Part shown: piece by piece, positions 37,811-47,578 of the stretch
Layout: every line of letters starts with the position of its first letter
How positions within the stretch are numbered: the first letter of the stretch is position 1
From: Pigmentibacter ruber
GTDB taxonomy: Bacteria > Bdellovibrionota_B > Oligoflexia > Silvanigrellales > Silvanigrellaceae
Direction of reading: 5' to 3'
NCBI RefSeq assembly: GCF_009792895.1
Contig: NZ_WSSC01000003.1
Location: 1-64,000 of the forward strand
Length of the DNA: 64,000 bases
Translations under genes and position numbers: made by a program
The notes under the pieces: generated by a model
Told to the model about the DNA's origin: nothing
Seen by the model: the letters and a program-made list of their open reading frames with translations, nothing else
The model's database searches: none

Positions 37811-38733
37811 ATTTTTATTCTAACACTACTAGGATCAGCGTGAACAATAACATCGCTTTCAAAAGATTCTTCGAGAGATTTTTCGATTTTTTCGATTATT
37901 AAATGGACTTCATGAAATGATAAGTCATCAGGAAGAGTAACATGAAAATCAAAGAAGTACTTGTGACCACTTTTTCTTCCTCTGAATCTATGAATATCTT
38001 CAATTCTATTGTCTGTTTTTTTAATTATTTCTTTTGCTTTTAACTTAACTTCATCAAGAATATCATGATCCATTAATTCATTTATACTGGTTTTTATTAA
38101 ACCGAAAGCTCCAAAAATTATATAAATTGAAAAAACAAATGCTATTATTGGATCTAATATAGAATTACCTATTAAGATAACAAAAATAATAGCTAAACCA
38201 CTCGCTAGATTTGTAACTAAATCAACTTTGTAATGTTCAGAATCAGCTAATAGTGCAGGACTATTTAATTTTTTTCCATTATTTTTTAATAATTTTGTTA
38301 CAAAAAGACTTACCGCTGCTGCAAAACCAAAAAAGATAACTTGGTTCCAACTTGCATGAAAATGTATTTTAATATTTTCAAAAAAATAATCATAAATTTG
38401 TCTGCCACTGGAAGCCATAATACCTATAGCACCCCCAGTTATTAAGCAACCTTGACCAAGTGCAGCTATACTTTCTACTCTCCCATGACCATATGGATGA
38501 TTATCATCAGCATCTAGTCTTGAGTAAGCAACAATTTTTCTATTGATTAAACTTACAAGCATATCTATAGCACTATCCCAAGCTGATAAAGCAACTACTA
38601 GAGAACCTGATAAAAGAAACAAAGAAAATTTACCGAGAGCTAAACCCGCTGCACAAAGAGCCGCAATTAAAGCTGTTCTTTGTGCTAACTTTGATTTTAA
38701 ATCTCCTTTATCTAGAATGTTATTCTTCAACAT
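37807..38733 (-). CDS. Cation diffusion facilitator transporter
   Basis: The 308-residue inner-membrane protein has six predicted spans and belongs to the CDF family of metal/proton antiporters (zinc, iron or manganese). The HPYGHGRVES segment after the second span and the metal-site residues SAWDSAIDMLVSLIN are typical, as is the cytosolic C-terminal domain (IHRFRGRKSGHKYFFDFHVTL, HADPS). The metal cannot be fixed from these motifs with certainty. The start follows trmB by 14 bases, and the stop overlaps queG. Confidence 0.93.
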   Translation of the reverse strand: MLKNNILDKGDLKSKLAQRTALIAALCAAGLALGKFSLFLLSGSLVVALSAWDSAIDMLVSLINRKIVAYSRLDADDNHPYGHGRVESIAALGQGCLITGGAIGIMASSGRQIYDYFFENIKIHFHASWNQVIFFGFAAAVSLFVTKLLKNNGKKLNSPALLADSEHYKVDLVTNLASGLAIIFVILIGNSILDPIIAFVFSIYIIFGAFGLIKTSINELMDHDILDEVKLKAKEIIKKTDNRIEDIHRFRGRKSGHKYFFDFHVTLPDDLSFHEVHLIIEKIEKSLEESFESDVIVHADPSSVRIKI

Positions 38734-38747
38734 TTTGTGAGTCCTTA

Positions 38748-39455
38748 TTATATTTTTAAGTAAACACGCTGATAAAATGGAATTCCTTTATTGATAAATA
38801 ATTTTTGAAAAGCAGTCTCATAAGGCCCCCCAATTATATTGTCAGGCTGAGGTCTAGGCTGATTGTTATCAAAATCATCTGCGACAAACCCGGATTTTAG
38901 TAACAAATCATTAGTTTGAGTAAAATATACTAGATGATCAGATTTAAACCAAAAAAATCCATTAGGTTTCAGCTTTTGATACACTACCTGAATAAACTGT
39001 TGATTAAGTAATCTATTTTTTTCATGCCGATCTTTTGGCCAAGGATCAGGAAAAAAAACGCAAATTCCATCTAGAAATTGATCAGGTAAGAGATCATTCA
39101 TTAAGTATCTTGCATCACAAATTGCTATTTTTCCGTTATTTATATCAAACCGTTTGAGCTTACGTGCAGATTTTACTACTCGCTTATATGTAATATCTAT
39201 CCCAAGAAAATTCATATTATTATTTCCTTGCGCTAGTTCTATTACATTTTTCCCCATGTAACAGCCTACTTCGACAACTATAGGCTTTTGCATATCTTTA
39301 AATATGTTTGGAAATACTTTTTGTAATTCTGCTTGAGTAAGTAAATACTCTGATAGCTGTAAAGCCTCTGTTAGATAAGGGTTTTCGTGCCTATTCGGAG
39401 CCTTTTCACCGCTCCGCAAATTGTCAATAATAGTGCCAACTTTTCTCATTTTCAT
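38748..39455 (-). CDS. trmB: tRNA (guanine-N7)-methyltransferase
   Basis: TrmB makes m7G46 in tRNA with SAM. The 235-residue protein has the SAM-binding start VEVGCYMGKNVIELA and the family signature GICVFFPDPWPKDRHEKNRL, then GFFWFKSDH. The last third (GGPYETAFQKLFINKGIPFYQRVY) also fits. It is followed closely by a CDF transporter and queG. A second ATG two codons in (39449) is an equally good start. Confidence 0.95.
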   Translation of the reverse strand: MKMRKVGTIIDNLRSGEKAPNRHENPYLTEALQLSEYLLTQAELQKVFPNIFKDMQKPIVVEVGCYMGKNVIELAQGNNNMNFLGIDITYKRVVKSARKLKRFDINNGKIAICDARYLMNDLLPDQFLDGICVFFPDPWPKDRHEKNRLLNQQFIQVVYQKLKPNGFFWFKSDHLVYFTQTNDLLLKSGFVADDFDNNQPRPQPDNIIGGPYETAFQKLFINKGIPFYQRVYLKI

Positions 39456-39501
39456 GCCTTTTTAATTTCAACTTTTTGACTCATAAAAAACTTACCCATT
39501 C

Positions 39502-39520
39502 CGGCACCCGCAGGTTGCCG
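39502..39520 (-). repeat. GC-rich hairpin upstream of trmB
   Basis: CGGCA (39502-39506) and TGCCG (39516-39520), with inner CC/GG pairs, form a compact GC-rich stem in an otherwise A+T-rich spacer. On the minus strand it is followed by GAATGGGTAAG and a run of six T about 30 bases before trmB. It could be a leader structure or part of a terminator. Confidence 0.45.
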
Positions 39521-39567
39521 AAAAGCTTGAAAGGAATCAAGCCAAAATTTGGTTTGAAAGGAAATAT

Positions 39568-40491
39568 ATGCAATTCGTGCATGAAAAAAAATTGCAATAC
39601 TTAAGAATCTTAGTAGCCTTATATTCATTAATGCTACATGCGATGAGTTTTGCTTACAAGTTTCCTGAAGCTTTTCCTTATTCTCCTTTATCAAGAAGAG
39701 AATATTATACACATAAATCCTACGCAAACGAAGAATGCACTCCAAAAGAAATTGACCCACAACAAATAAAATTGTCTATAGTCGAAAAGTTAATCGGAAA
39801 TAGTGAATATAAAATTGGTTGGAACTTTTATACTGAACAAGAAATCCCAGCATATTTACGCCCTACGGTTGGTGGAGAAGTTCAAGTAATGCGTTGTTTA
39901 CCACCAGGAAAATGGGTATTTGTAGGAAAAGGAAATGTAACAGGAATAAACGGTAACATTGTCGAAGCTCTTATTTCAGGCTTTTCTGACGTCGAAACAC
40001 AATTTGGTAAAATTCCGGCTGAATTTATATCTTCAGGTAATATATATTGGAAACCTATGGTAGGAGATGCTATCTTTCCAGTAGAAAAGCATATCAATAG
40101 AAAAATTGCAATTAGCCCAAGAGTGGAAATTCCTTTTCAAGATCTTTTTATTAGTAGCGATTTAAACCAATATTCATATGAAATTTCAAAACAAGGAGAA
40201 GATATTTTAAAAGAAAAATTTAGCCAATTCAAAAAATTAAATGGCAGAATTTTGATTGAATCATTTATTCTCACAAGTGGAAATAGAGAGCAATTAAGAA
40301 TTGAAAGTTTAATAAGAGCTCAATCAGTTTCAAAATATTTAGCAAATTTATACAATATTGAAAGCAATCAAATAGTCACAATAGGATATGGAAATGACTG
40401 GCTTCAAAGTGGATTACAACCAATCAAAGGTTGGCCAAATAACAATATCACAAGTGGCATAATAATAAGAATGCTCCCTGCAAATTTCTGA
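39568..40491 (+). CDS. Exported OmpA-C-like protein
   Basis: The 307-residue protein has an N-terminal signal peptide (LRILVALYSLMLHAMSFAY). Its last 110 residues fit an OmpA C-terminal (peptidoglycan-binding) domain: ILIESFILTSGNREQLRIES, then LIRAQSVSKYLANLYNI and IVTIGYGNDW. The residues before this form an uncharacterised periplasmic domain (about 35-190). Such proteins usually link the outer membrane or a periplasmic machine to the cell wall. An AAAGGAA site precedes the ATG. It is convergent with the next gene, stops abutting. A different carbohydrate- or cell-wall-binding role cannot be excluded. Confidence 0.75.
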   Translation: MQFVHEKKLQYLRILVALYSLMLHAMSFAYKFPEAFPYSPLSRREYYTHKSYANEECTPKEIDPQQIKLSIVEKLIGNSEYKIGWNFYTEQEIPAYLRPTVGGEVQVMRCLPPGKWVFVGKGNVTGINGNIVEALISGFSDVETQFGKIPAEFISSGNIYWKPMVGDAIFPVEKHINRKIAISPRVEIPFQDLFISSDLNQYSYEISKQGEDILKEKFSQFKKLNGRILIESFILTSGNREQLRIESLIRAQSVSKYLANLYNIESNQIVTIGYGNDWLQSGLQPIKGWPNNNITSGIIIRMLPANF

Positions 40492-41388
40492 TTAACGCAT
40501 TTTTTTTAATACCTCAGAACTTTTTATTATCCCTATTTGTGGCAAACCAATAGCTTGTTTTACAGTGAGTTCTTTAATTCCTCCTAGTTCATCAGCCTTT
40601 CTTTGAATTTCAATATTAAAATCAGAAATTGTTAATAACTTACAATCTTGCACAAAGAAAAAGCCCTCATGAAATGCTACAACCTTTCTTTCTAGTTTAG
40701 CACATAAAACTTTGGCCGATGGTAAATCAGCTATTTGCTCTTCTTCTGGAACTTTAATAATAGTATTATCTATTTTTTTATTAACTTGTATAGGACTACC
40801 TTGTTTAAATCTGTTTAAAACTTTTTGATCTACAGAATAAATTGGTTTACTTTTTGATAAAAACAATTCTATATCACTAAATTTATTAAATTCTCTTTTT
40901 TTACATTCTTCAATGTAAAAAAATTGTTCATTATTAGAAGTTAAAATTTCTTTTTCATACTTATTGCACAATATATGAAAAGAATCTGCATTTTTTGCTA
41001 AATAATCTCTGTAATAATCATCAGAATTATAATCTTTACCAATTTCAAGCATTGCATATACATGCACAGGAAGAGCGATAATTTTTTTTCTTTGATCTTG
41101 AATTAATTGATTTGATACTTCAGCGTCTTTTAATAATGATAATTTACAATCTTTAACGATATATATTAAATCAACATAAGTAACTAATTTATTGTTAAGA
41201 AAACTACAAATTTCAGACTTATTTTTTTTCTGAGAAAAAAAACTCTCACTATTACCTAAATTAACTAAAGACTTTTTCTCATTAATTTTTTCATCATCTT
41301 CATTAGCAAAACAATTGAGAAATACCAGGATAAAAAAAATAGAAAAAAATTTTGATATTTTTAAAAATACTGAAATAAAACTTTTCAT
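40492..41388 (-). CDS. Exported protein with three internal repeats, unknown function
   Basis: The 298-residue protein has a signal peptide (FSIFFILVFLNCFANE). It contains three copies of a unit of about 40 residues. Each has a Cys, a basic/hydrophobic stretch, a hydrophobic strand, then (D/E)-C-K and an acidic helix. The copies are C..LNNKLVTYVDLIYIVKDCK, C..YEKEILTSNNEQFFYIEECK and C.KLERKVVAFHEGFFFVQDCK. Each unit has two cysteines that could form a disulfide. I do not know the family. Stops of this gene and of the convergent OmpA-like gene abut (40491/40492). Confidence 0.75.
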   Translation of the reverse strand: MKSFISVFLKISKFFSIFFILVFLNCFANEDDEKINEKKSLVNLGNSESFFSQKKNKSEICSFLNNKLVTYVDLIYIVKDCKLSLLKDAEVSNQLIQDQRKKIIALPVHVYAMLEIGKDYNSDDYYRDYLAKNADSFHILCNKYEKEILTSNNEQFFYIEECKKREFNKFSDIELFLSKSKPIYSVDQKVLNRFKQGSPIQVNKKIDNTIIKVPEEEQIADLPSAKVLCAKLERKVVAFHEGFFFVQDCKLLTISDFNIEIQRKADELGGIKELTVKQAIGLPQIGIIKSSEVLKKMR

Positions 41389-41503
41389 TCAATGTTCTCT
41401 TTATTAAAAACACTTACATATATATAAATGTTTCACAATATTAATATTGCAAAGAAATAAAATTCAACCTAAACTCAAGTTCACTTTGATAATAGGAGGA
41501 TGA

Positions 41504-42265
41504 GTGCAGGCTTCTGACATAGTTTCTTTGCATAACGTACATCATGCTTTTTTACCTAATAAACCTATTCTTCAAGAGTTAAACCTCAATATCCAAAAAG
41601 GTGACTCATTAACCATCCTAGGTCCTGGTGGTTCGGGGAAAAGCACTCTTCTTAAGGTTATCTTAGGTATCATTAAACCGCAATCTGGAAGTGTGCAAGT
41701 ATTAGGTAAAACTATAAATAACTTAAAAGATGAGGAAAAATCTGAACTATTTAAAAAAATGGGAATGGCTTTTCAACAAGGTGCCTTGTTTGATTTTATG
41801 ACTGTTAAAGAAAACATTTTATTTGCCATGGAAAATATGACTCATTTCTCTAAATCCGAGCAGGAAGAAAAGGCAAAACTTTTCTTATCTCAAGTTCTTC
41901 TTGCACATGCAGCTGATAAATTGCCGAGCGAGTTATCTGGCGGTATGCGCAGAAGAGTAGGATTTATTCGAGCACTTATAACAAACCCCGAACTCGCATT
42001 ACTTGATGAGCCAACTGCAGGATTAGACCCCGTTACAACAACAATCGTCATAGACATGATTCACAATATTGGGAACAGTATTGGAACAACAATGGTGAGT
42101 GTGACATCCAATATTGATGTTGCTTTTCGTTTTGCTAGCAATGTCGCTATTTTAAAAGATGGTAGAATTGTTGGTAAAGGAACAAAAGAAGAATTGCTTG
42201 CGTTAAATGATCCTTGGATAACCAATTTTTTAAGTATTAGAAAACACGATTATAATATCTCTTAA
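41504..42265 (+). CDS. MlaF-like ABC transporter ATP-binding protein
   Basis: The 253-residue protein is an ABC ATPase with Walker A GPGGSGKSTLL, Q-loop, signature LSGGMRRRVGFIRAL and Walker B LALLDEPTAGLDP. The MRRRVGFIRA form of the signature is typical of MlaF/Ttg2A, the ATPase of the phospholipid transporter that maintains outer-membrane asymmetry. MlaE, MlaD and MlaB partners are not in the window. The start is a GTG with AGGAGG upstream; an ATG four bases earlier is in a different frame. Neighbours include phosphatidylserine decarboxylase, which also concerns phospholipids. Confidence 0.88.
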   Translation: MQASDIVSLHNVHHAFLPNKPILQELNLNIQKGDSLTILGPGGSGKSTLLKVILGIIKPQSGSVQVLGKTINNLKDEEKSELFKKMGMAFQQGALFDFMTVKENILFAMENMTHFSKSEQEEKAKLFLSQVLLAHAADKLPSELSGGMRRRVGFIRALITNPELALLDEPTAGLDPVTTTIVIDMIHNIGNSIGTTMVSVTSNIDVAFRFASNVAILKDGRIVGKGTKEELLALNDPWITNFLSIRKHDYNIS

Positions 42266-42284
42266 AGGTTATAATTGTCTTCAT

Positions 42285-45107
42285 ATGAAAAGATGCACTG
42301 ATATGGATATTGATAATAGTATATTAAAATGTAGAGGAATAAAAACTCACAATTTAAAGAATATTGACATAGATATTCCGTTGAAAAAATGGATTGCGAT
42401 AACTGGTGTATCTGGCAGTGGTAAAAGCAGTCTTGCTTTTGATACTATTTATTCAGAATCACAAAGACGTTTTTTAGAAACATTAGGTACGTATGAAAGA
42501 CAATTTCTGCAAGGATTACCTCAAGGGGAATTCCAAGAAATTAATAATATTCCAGCAGCAATAGCTTTAAAGCAAAGCAATAAATCAAGTGACCCAAGAA
42601 GTGTGGTAGCATCTGCATGTGACTTGTCTGAACCTTTTCGTGCCCTCTTTATTTCACTAATGGATCCTTCTTGCATTGAGTGCGGTTCTCCTGTTTCTAT
42701 AGAACAGGCAAAAGATTTATTACAATACATAAACTCTATTAAAAATAAAAAATCTTCATTTTTACTAACTGTTCCATATGAAATTCTAAGTAAAAAATCA
42801 ATTGAAGATTTAATAATAGAAGGGTATTCAAGAATTATAGTAAATAATAAAATGGTTGATCTTGAAGAATTTGCAAATATAAACAAAACTTATCCTAATC
42901 AAATAGATATTATATTGGACAGAATATATAAAGATACTAGCTTAAATGAGTTAGAAAATAGAATTGAAACAATTTGGTCCCAAGTAAAATTTTCACCAAA
43001 ATTTTACTATATAAATCTTCTTCTTCTAGAAGATGATTTAACATTAAATAATCGTAAAAAATTTCATGTCCAACCTTTTTGTAAAAAATGTGATAAGCAA
43101 ACTTCAATAATTCAACAAAGTGATTTAGATTGGCAATCTGTTTTAGGAGCATGTAAAAAATGCCAAGGTCTTGGCAATATTCCCGTTTTAGATGAAAATA
43201 AAATTATACCAAACAAAGAATTATCTTTATCAGAAGGTGCTATTAAACCTTGGACTTCTGATACATTTTCCTGGCTTCAAGATGAGTTATTAAAATTTTG
43301 TAAAAAAACCGATATCAATATTAATACTTCTTACAATAATTTAACTGATAGTCAAAAAAAATTAATTTGGCAAAAATCTAATTCAAACAGCAATAAAAAA
43401 GTTAATAATAAATTTATCTCAATTTCTGATTTTTTTGAAATACTTGAAGAAGAAAAATATAAAAGTACTTCAAGAATCCTTCTCGCAAAATATAGAAAAT
43501 ACATATTATGTCCAGACTGCGAAGGAGCTAGGATTGGCTTCGCAGGAAGAAACGCTATTTGTTTTGGAAAAGCCTTTCATGAAATATTTCAATTAGAAGT
43601 AAAACAAGTTTTAAATTGGCTTATACAAATTAAATCAGAACAAAAATATACTCAAATTTTACAACAAATATCTTATATTTATGATGAAGTATTTAAAAAG
43701 GTAAATTTATTAAATCGATTAGGATTAAGCTCTACTCAACTCTTTAGAAGATGTAAAACTCTTTCTGGAGGAGAATATCAAAGAGTACTTTTAACTCGCG
43801 TAATAGGTAACGGACTGACGGACGCTCTATATGTTTTAGATGAACCTAGCATAGGCCTAGGAAAAGCAGAAATGCCTAATTTAATAAGTTGTTTACAAGA
43901 ATTAAGAGACTTAGGAAATACAATTATCATGGTAGAACATGATAAAGAATTAATATGCGCCGCAGATATTATTTATGAATTAGGTCCAAATGGAGGTGAG
44001 GATGGGGGATATTTATTGAAACTAAATAAAGGTATCCCGCACTCATTTTTTACCAATCTAGAAAACAATTTTGAACGTGAAATATTAGACAATGAAAAAA
44101 TTTATTCACAAAATAATTCTGTTTATTTAAAGAATTTTTCAGCACTAAATTGTTTAAATTTAAATATTGAAATCTTTCTCCAGAAGTTAAACGTAATTAC
44201 TGGACCAAGTGGAGCTGGAAAAACCACTTTGTTACAATATGGTATAGATGCTGCATTAGAAAAATTATATAATTTTAATGTATCCTTTAATTCTACAATT
44301 GATTTAGACACAAAAATTGGTTTATGGGATCAAATTAAAGTACCAAAAAATTTTATTGATAATTATGAAATTGTAAGTGTTGAACAAAAAGCTTTACATC
44401 GAACTTCTACCAGTGTACCTGCAACAATTTTAGGTTTAATGGATTTAATCAGAAAAAACTTTGCCCAATCAAAAGATGCAAAATTAAATAATTTTACTTT
44501 ATCTGATTTTTCTTTTAATGGCGCTGGCGCTTGCGAAAACTGCACTGGTAAAGGAGTTATACAAGAAGATTTATTTTTTCTTGGAGAAGTAGAAAAAATT
44601 TGTCCCGATTGTGATGGCACAAGATATAGAACCGATGTTCTAAAAATAAAATGGCAAGGAAAAAATATAAATGAATGGCTAACAACAACTTTACATGAAT
44701 GTAAAAATTTACTTGGAAAATATCCAGGTTTTGGAAAAAGTTTAACTTTATGTTGCCAACTCGGTCTAGGACATATTCCTTTAGGACTTCCAACTACATC
44801 TATGTCGGGAGGTGAGGCTCAAAGATTACGTCTTTGCGCAGCATTAACTAAATCATCAAAAAAAATATTTTGTATACTTGATGAACCCACTCGAGGTTTA
44901 TCGGAAAAAGATGTCGGAAATCTTTTACAATCAATATTGCAACTTTGTAGTGAGGGGCATACATTTGTTGTTGTTGAACATCATGAACTATTTCAAACAC
45001 AGGCTCGCCATCTTATAAAATTAGGACCAGGTAGTGGAGTTGAAGGCGGTAAAATTGTAGAAAGATACTTGTTGAAAACTAATAGTAAAGAGTTGGTATT
45101 CAATTAA
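42285..45107 (+). CDS. UvrA-family excinuclease subunit A, divergent
   Basis: UvrA recognises damaged DNA in nucleotide excision repair. The 940-residue protein has the full UvrA layout: Walker A GVSGSGKSS near residue 40, a UvrB-binding-like insert, and a zinc module around 264-293 (CKKCDK...CKKCQGLG). LSGGEYQR follows near 495, the second Walker A GPSGAGKTT near 640, the second zinc finger near 748-785 (CENC...CPDCDGTR) and MSGGEAQR near 838. Sequence between motifs is clearly divergent (for example RRFLETLGTYERQFLQ), so it may be a paralogue besides a housekeeping UvrA outside the window. Its start follows the MlaF-like gene by 19 bases. Confidence 0.85.
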   Translation: MKRCTDMDIDNSILKCRGIKTHNLKNIDIDIPLKKWIAITGVSGSGKSSLAFDTIYSESQRRFLETLGTYERQFLQGLPQGEFQEINNIPAAIALKQSNKSSDPRSVVASACDLSEPFRALFISLMDPSCIECGSPVSIEQAKDLLQYINSIKNKKSSFLLTVPYEILSKKSIEDLIIEGYSRIIVNNKMVDLEEFANINKTYPNQIDIILDRIYKDTSLNELENRIETIWSQVKFSPKFYYINLLLLEDDLTLNNRKKFHVQPFCKKCDKQTSIIQQSDLDWQSVLGACKKCQGLGNIPVLDENKIIPNKELSLSEGAIKPWTSDTFSWLQDELLKFCKKTDININTSYNNLTDSQKKLIWQKSNSNSNKKVNNKFISISDFFEILEEEKYKSTSRILLAKYRKYILCPDCEGARIGFAGRNAICFGKAFHEIFQLEVKQVLNWLIQIKSEQKYTQILQQISYIYDEVFKKVNLLNRLGLSSTQLFRRCKTLSGGEYQRVLLTRVIGNGLTDALYVLDEPSIGLGKAEMPNLISCLQELRDLGNTIIMVEHDKELICAADIIYELGPNGGEDGGYLLKLNKGIPHSFFTNLENNFEREILDNEKIYSQNNSVYLKNFSALNCLNLNIEIFLQKLNVITGPSGAGKTTLLQYGIDAALEKLYNFNVSFNSTIDLDTKIGLWDQIKVPKNFIDNYEIVSVEQKALHRTSTSVPATILGLMDLIRKNFAQSKDAKLNNFTLSDFSFNGAGACENCTGKGVIQEDLFFLGEVEKICPDCDGTRYRTDVLKIKWQGKNINEWLTTTLHECKNLLGKYPGFGKSLTLCCQLGLGHIPLGLPTTSMSGGEAQRLRLCAALTKSSKKIFCILDEPTRGLSEKDVGNLLQSILQLCSEGHTFVVVEHHELFQTQARHLIKLGPGSGVEGGKIVERYLLKTNSKELVFN

Positions 45108-45128
45108 TTTATTAGAATCTATTCAGGG

Positions 45129-46085
45129 ATGACAGAAATGTTAAAATCAATTTTGGGAAATACTACGAAACAAATTGAAGTTGTTAAACGTGGAAATGGT
45201 GAAAAGTTCATAGAAAAAATTTATGGGGAAGACGCTATGAAGGTTTTTTATGGCAGTTCTGCTGGTGCAGTTTTTACTGAAAAATTTCTCACAAATAAAT
45301 GGTTAAGTAACATTTATGGTGCTTATAATGACTCAGGAGCAAGTAAACATAAAATCGAAGAATTTGTTAATTCAATGGAAATTAATGTAAGTGAATCAGA
45401 TAAAGATATCTCGGAATATAATTCTTTTAATGATTTTTTTGCACGAAAACTTCATCCAAGAGCTAGACCAATAAATAGAACTCCTAATGGAATAAATTCT
45501 CCTGGTGATGGGAGATTGCTAGTCTTTCCAAAAATAGACGAAACCACAATTTCATATTTAAAATGGGCACCAATAAAACTACTAGATTTATTCAATGGAA
45601 ATGAAAGCCTAGCTGAGAGATACAAAAATGGATCATGCGGAGTATTAAGACTCTGTCCTGCTGATTACCACAGATTTCACTTTCCTGTTTCTGGTAAAGC
45701 TGGTGTTACTAAAACAATTCCTGGTCTGTTACACTCTGTAAATCCTTATGCCTTAGAACAAAAAATTCCTGTCTATTGCTTAAATAAAAGAACAATTTGT
45801 GAATTAGATTCAGATCAATTTGGAAAAGTTCTCCTTCTTGAAGTTGGGGCATTATTCGTTGGTACAATCGTCCAAACATATCGACCAGGAATGCAAGTTG
45901 AAAAAGGCGATGAAAAAGGTTTCTTTAAATTTGGCGGTAGTACTTGTATTTTCTTCTTTGAACATGGAATAATGAATTTCGATAGTGACCTTATCCATTC
46001 ATCAAAAGAAGGATATGAAACTTTAGTTCAAATGGGCGAAAAAATAGGTACCTTATCCGAAGGAAAAGGAAATGTCGCAAGTTGA
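45129..46085 (+). CDS. psd: Phosphatidylserine decarboxylase
   Basis: This membrane-associated enzyme makes phosphatidylethanolamine. The 318-residue protein has the family segments YNSFNDFFARKLHP, SPGDGR and CPADYHRFHFP. The self-cleavage site is KFGGSTCIFFFE, where Ser becomes the pyruvoyl group. The GST site is of the larger class II type. The gene lies after the UvrA-like gene by 21 bases and overlaps the GNAT gene by 14 bases, so it seems to be part of a plus-strand operon starting with the MlaF-like ATPase. Confidence 0.95.
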   Translation: MTEMLKSILGNTTKQIEVVKRGNGEKFIEKIYGEDAMKVFYGSSAGAVFTEKFLTNKWLSNIYGAYNDSGASKHKIEEFVNSMEINVSESDKDISEYNSFNDFFARKLHPRARPINRTPNGINSPGDGRLLVFPKIDETTISYLKWAPIKLLDLFNGNESLAERYKNGSCGVLRLCPADYHRFHFPVSGKAGVTKTIPGLLHSVNPYALEQKIPVYCLNKRTICELDSDQFGKVLLLEVGALFVGTIVQTYRPGMQVEKGDEKGFFKFGGSTCIFFFEHGIMNFDSDLIHSSKEGYETLVQMGEKIGTLSEGKGNVAS

Positions 46086-47061
46086 TGTTAGTGTACAAGC
46101 ACAGCGAGAATTTAACATCAACTTCCAAGACCTACTAGAACTGACTAATGCCTGCTTTCAATCAAAAAATTATTTAAATAATTTTCCTCAAGTTTTTAAA
46201 GAAGTTTATAAAGATTTTTTATTCCTTTTAAAAAAAAATAAAGATAATGTTTCTTTTTGCTCTTTATTTCCTCTTTCTTTTACTTTTAATAGTGAACAAA
46301 GAATAAGTGCATATTGTATTGGAAGTGTTTGCACACACCCTAATTTTAGAAACCAAGGTTTAGCTCTTCAAACTATTCAACTTGCTGAAAATAAAGCAAG
46401 AGAAAATCATGCTGACTTCCTCTTGCTTTTTGCTGATAATAATCAACTATATGCAAAAATTGGTTTTGTCTCAATTGGTAAAACTTACTTAGCTCCCATT
46501 AGTAAATCAATTGAAAATAAAAACTACTATGAAAATTATTTAAATTTAAATAGTCATATTAAATCTCTAAATAGTTTAAATAATATTATTTATAAAAATT
46601 ACTCGAATTTAGAACAACTTTCAGAAAATTTAAAAGCTAAAATTTGGAATTTCATAATTTTAAATTCTAAACATTCTGAATCCATTCTTTCATATCTGGA
46701 ATTTAAAGAAATTTTAAAAATTAAAAATATGCTTTTATTTACAGCTGAAATAAACGAAAAAATTGTTGCAACGAGCTTTCTAAATAAAGGAGATGATTTT
46801 AGAAATGTAGTCCATGCTAATTATTATAATAATAGAAATAATATTTTAAAATTGATACAATATATATTAAAAATAAATAATGAAAATGATCTTATATTTT
46901 TTCCTGGTGCTTTTCACAATGATTTTAAAGATATGTTTAATTATATAAACCTTCCTTTAATGTCAATTAAATCATTAAATGAGAAAAAATTTCCCATAAA
47001 ATTATTAAATAATTTATGCAGTAATGATTGTTTTTTTGTTACTAGTTTACAAGGAACTTAA
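46072..47061 (+). CDS. GNAT-family N-acetyltransferase
   Basis: The 329-residue protein has a GNAT domain in its first half. The acetyl-CoA segment VCTHPNFRNQGLALQTIQLAE and the strand ADFLLLFADNNQLYAKIGFVSIGK are clear. The C-terminal half (about 170-329) is helical and not recognised; some GNAT proteins carry such a second degenerate domain. The substrate is unknown. It overlaps the end of psd by 14 bases and so is translated with it. Confidence 0.8.
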   Translation: MSQVDVSVQAQREFNINFQDLLELTNACFQSKNYLNNFPQVFKEVYKDFLFLLKKNKDNVSFCSLFPLSFTFNSEQRISAYCIGSVCTHPNFRNQGLALQTIQLAENKARENHADFLLLFADNNQLYAKIGFVSIGKTYLAPISKSIENKNYYENYLNLNSHIKSLNSLNNIIYKNYSNLEQLSENLKAKIWNFIILNSKHSESILSYLEFKEILKIKNMLLFTAEINEKIVATSFLNKGDDFRNVVHANYYNNRNNILKLIQYILKINNENDLIFFPGAFHNDFKDMFNYINLPLMSIKSLNEKKFPIKLLNNLCSNDCFFVTSLQGT

Positions 47062-47104
47062 AAGCATACTAAAATTAACGTATAAAGCTCTCATGGAGAA
47101 ATAT

Positions 47105-47578
47105 ATGCTTGAATCTAATGCTTTAGAAAATGAAACTTCTATTCAAATGACTGTTTTAATGACTCCAGATATGGTAAACTTTTCCGGAAAAGTACATGGT
47201 GGGGCTATATTAAAATTGTTAGATCAAGTTGCGTATGTATGTGCATCTAGATATTCAGGCCACTATGTTGTTACTCTTTCAGTTGATCAAGTTTTTTTTC
47301 GGCACCCTATTCATGTGGGTGAACTTGTTTCATTTTTAGCTTCTATAAATTTTACTGGCAGATCATCAATGGAAGTTGGGATTAAAGTTGTTTCTGAAGA
47401 CACAAAAACAAGAGTCGTTAACCACGTACTTTCAAGTTATATCACAATGGTTGCAGTCGATGAAAATGGAAAATCTGTAGAAATACCTCAACTTAAAATT
47501 ACTGCTGAAAAACAAAAAGAGCGGTATGATTCCGCTCTGCAAAGGAAAAAATTAAGAGAACAACTTTGGAAGAAGTAA
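47105..47578 (+). CDS. Hotdog-fold acyl-CoA thioesterase
   Basis: The 157-residue protein (from the ATG at 47105, GGAG upstream) is a YciA/acyl-CoA thioesterase hotdog protein. GKVHGGAILKLLDQVAYVCASRYSG contains the typical hotdog helix with the catalytic Asp, followed by VTLSVDQVFFRHPIHVGE and a long C-terminal basic tail. It hydrolyses acyl-CoA thioesters, but chain length is not predictable. The frame stays open upstream into the GNAT gene; the ATG at 47093 overlaps the ribosome binding site and was not chosen. Stops abut those of the convergent lipoprotein gene. Confidence 0.92.
   Translation: MLESNALENETSIQMTVLMTPDMVNFSGKVHGGAILKLLDQVAYVCASRYSGHYVVTLSVDQVFFRHPIHVGELVSFLASINFTGRSSMEVGIKVVSEDTKTRVVNHVLSSYITMVAVDENGKSVEIPQLKITAEKQKERYDSALQRKKLREQLWKK

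Noticed and set aside
39452-39760. 102-codon minus-strand frame upstream of trmB
   Set aside because: It is antisense to the start of the OmpA-like gene, which has a signal peptide and ribosome binding site. It would overlap trmB only by ATGA chance. No protein family was recognised.
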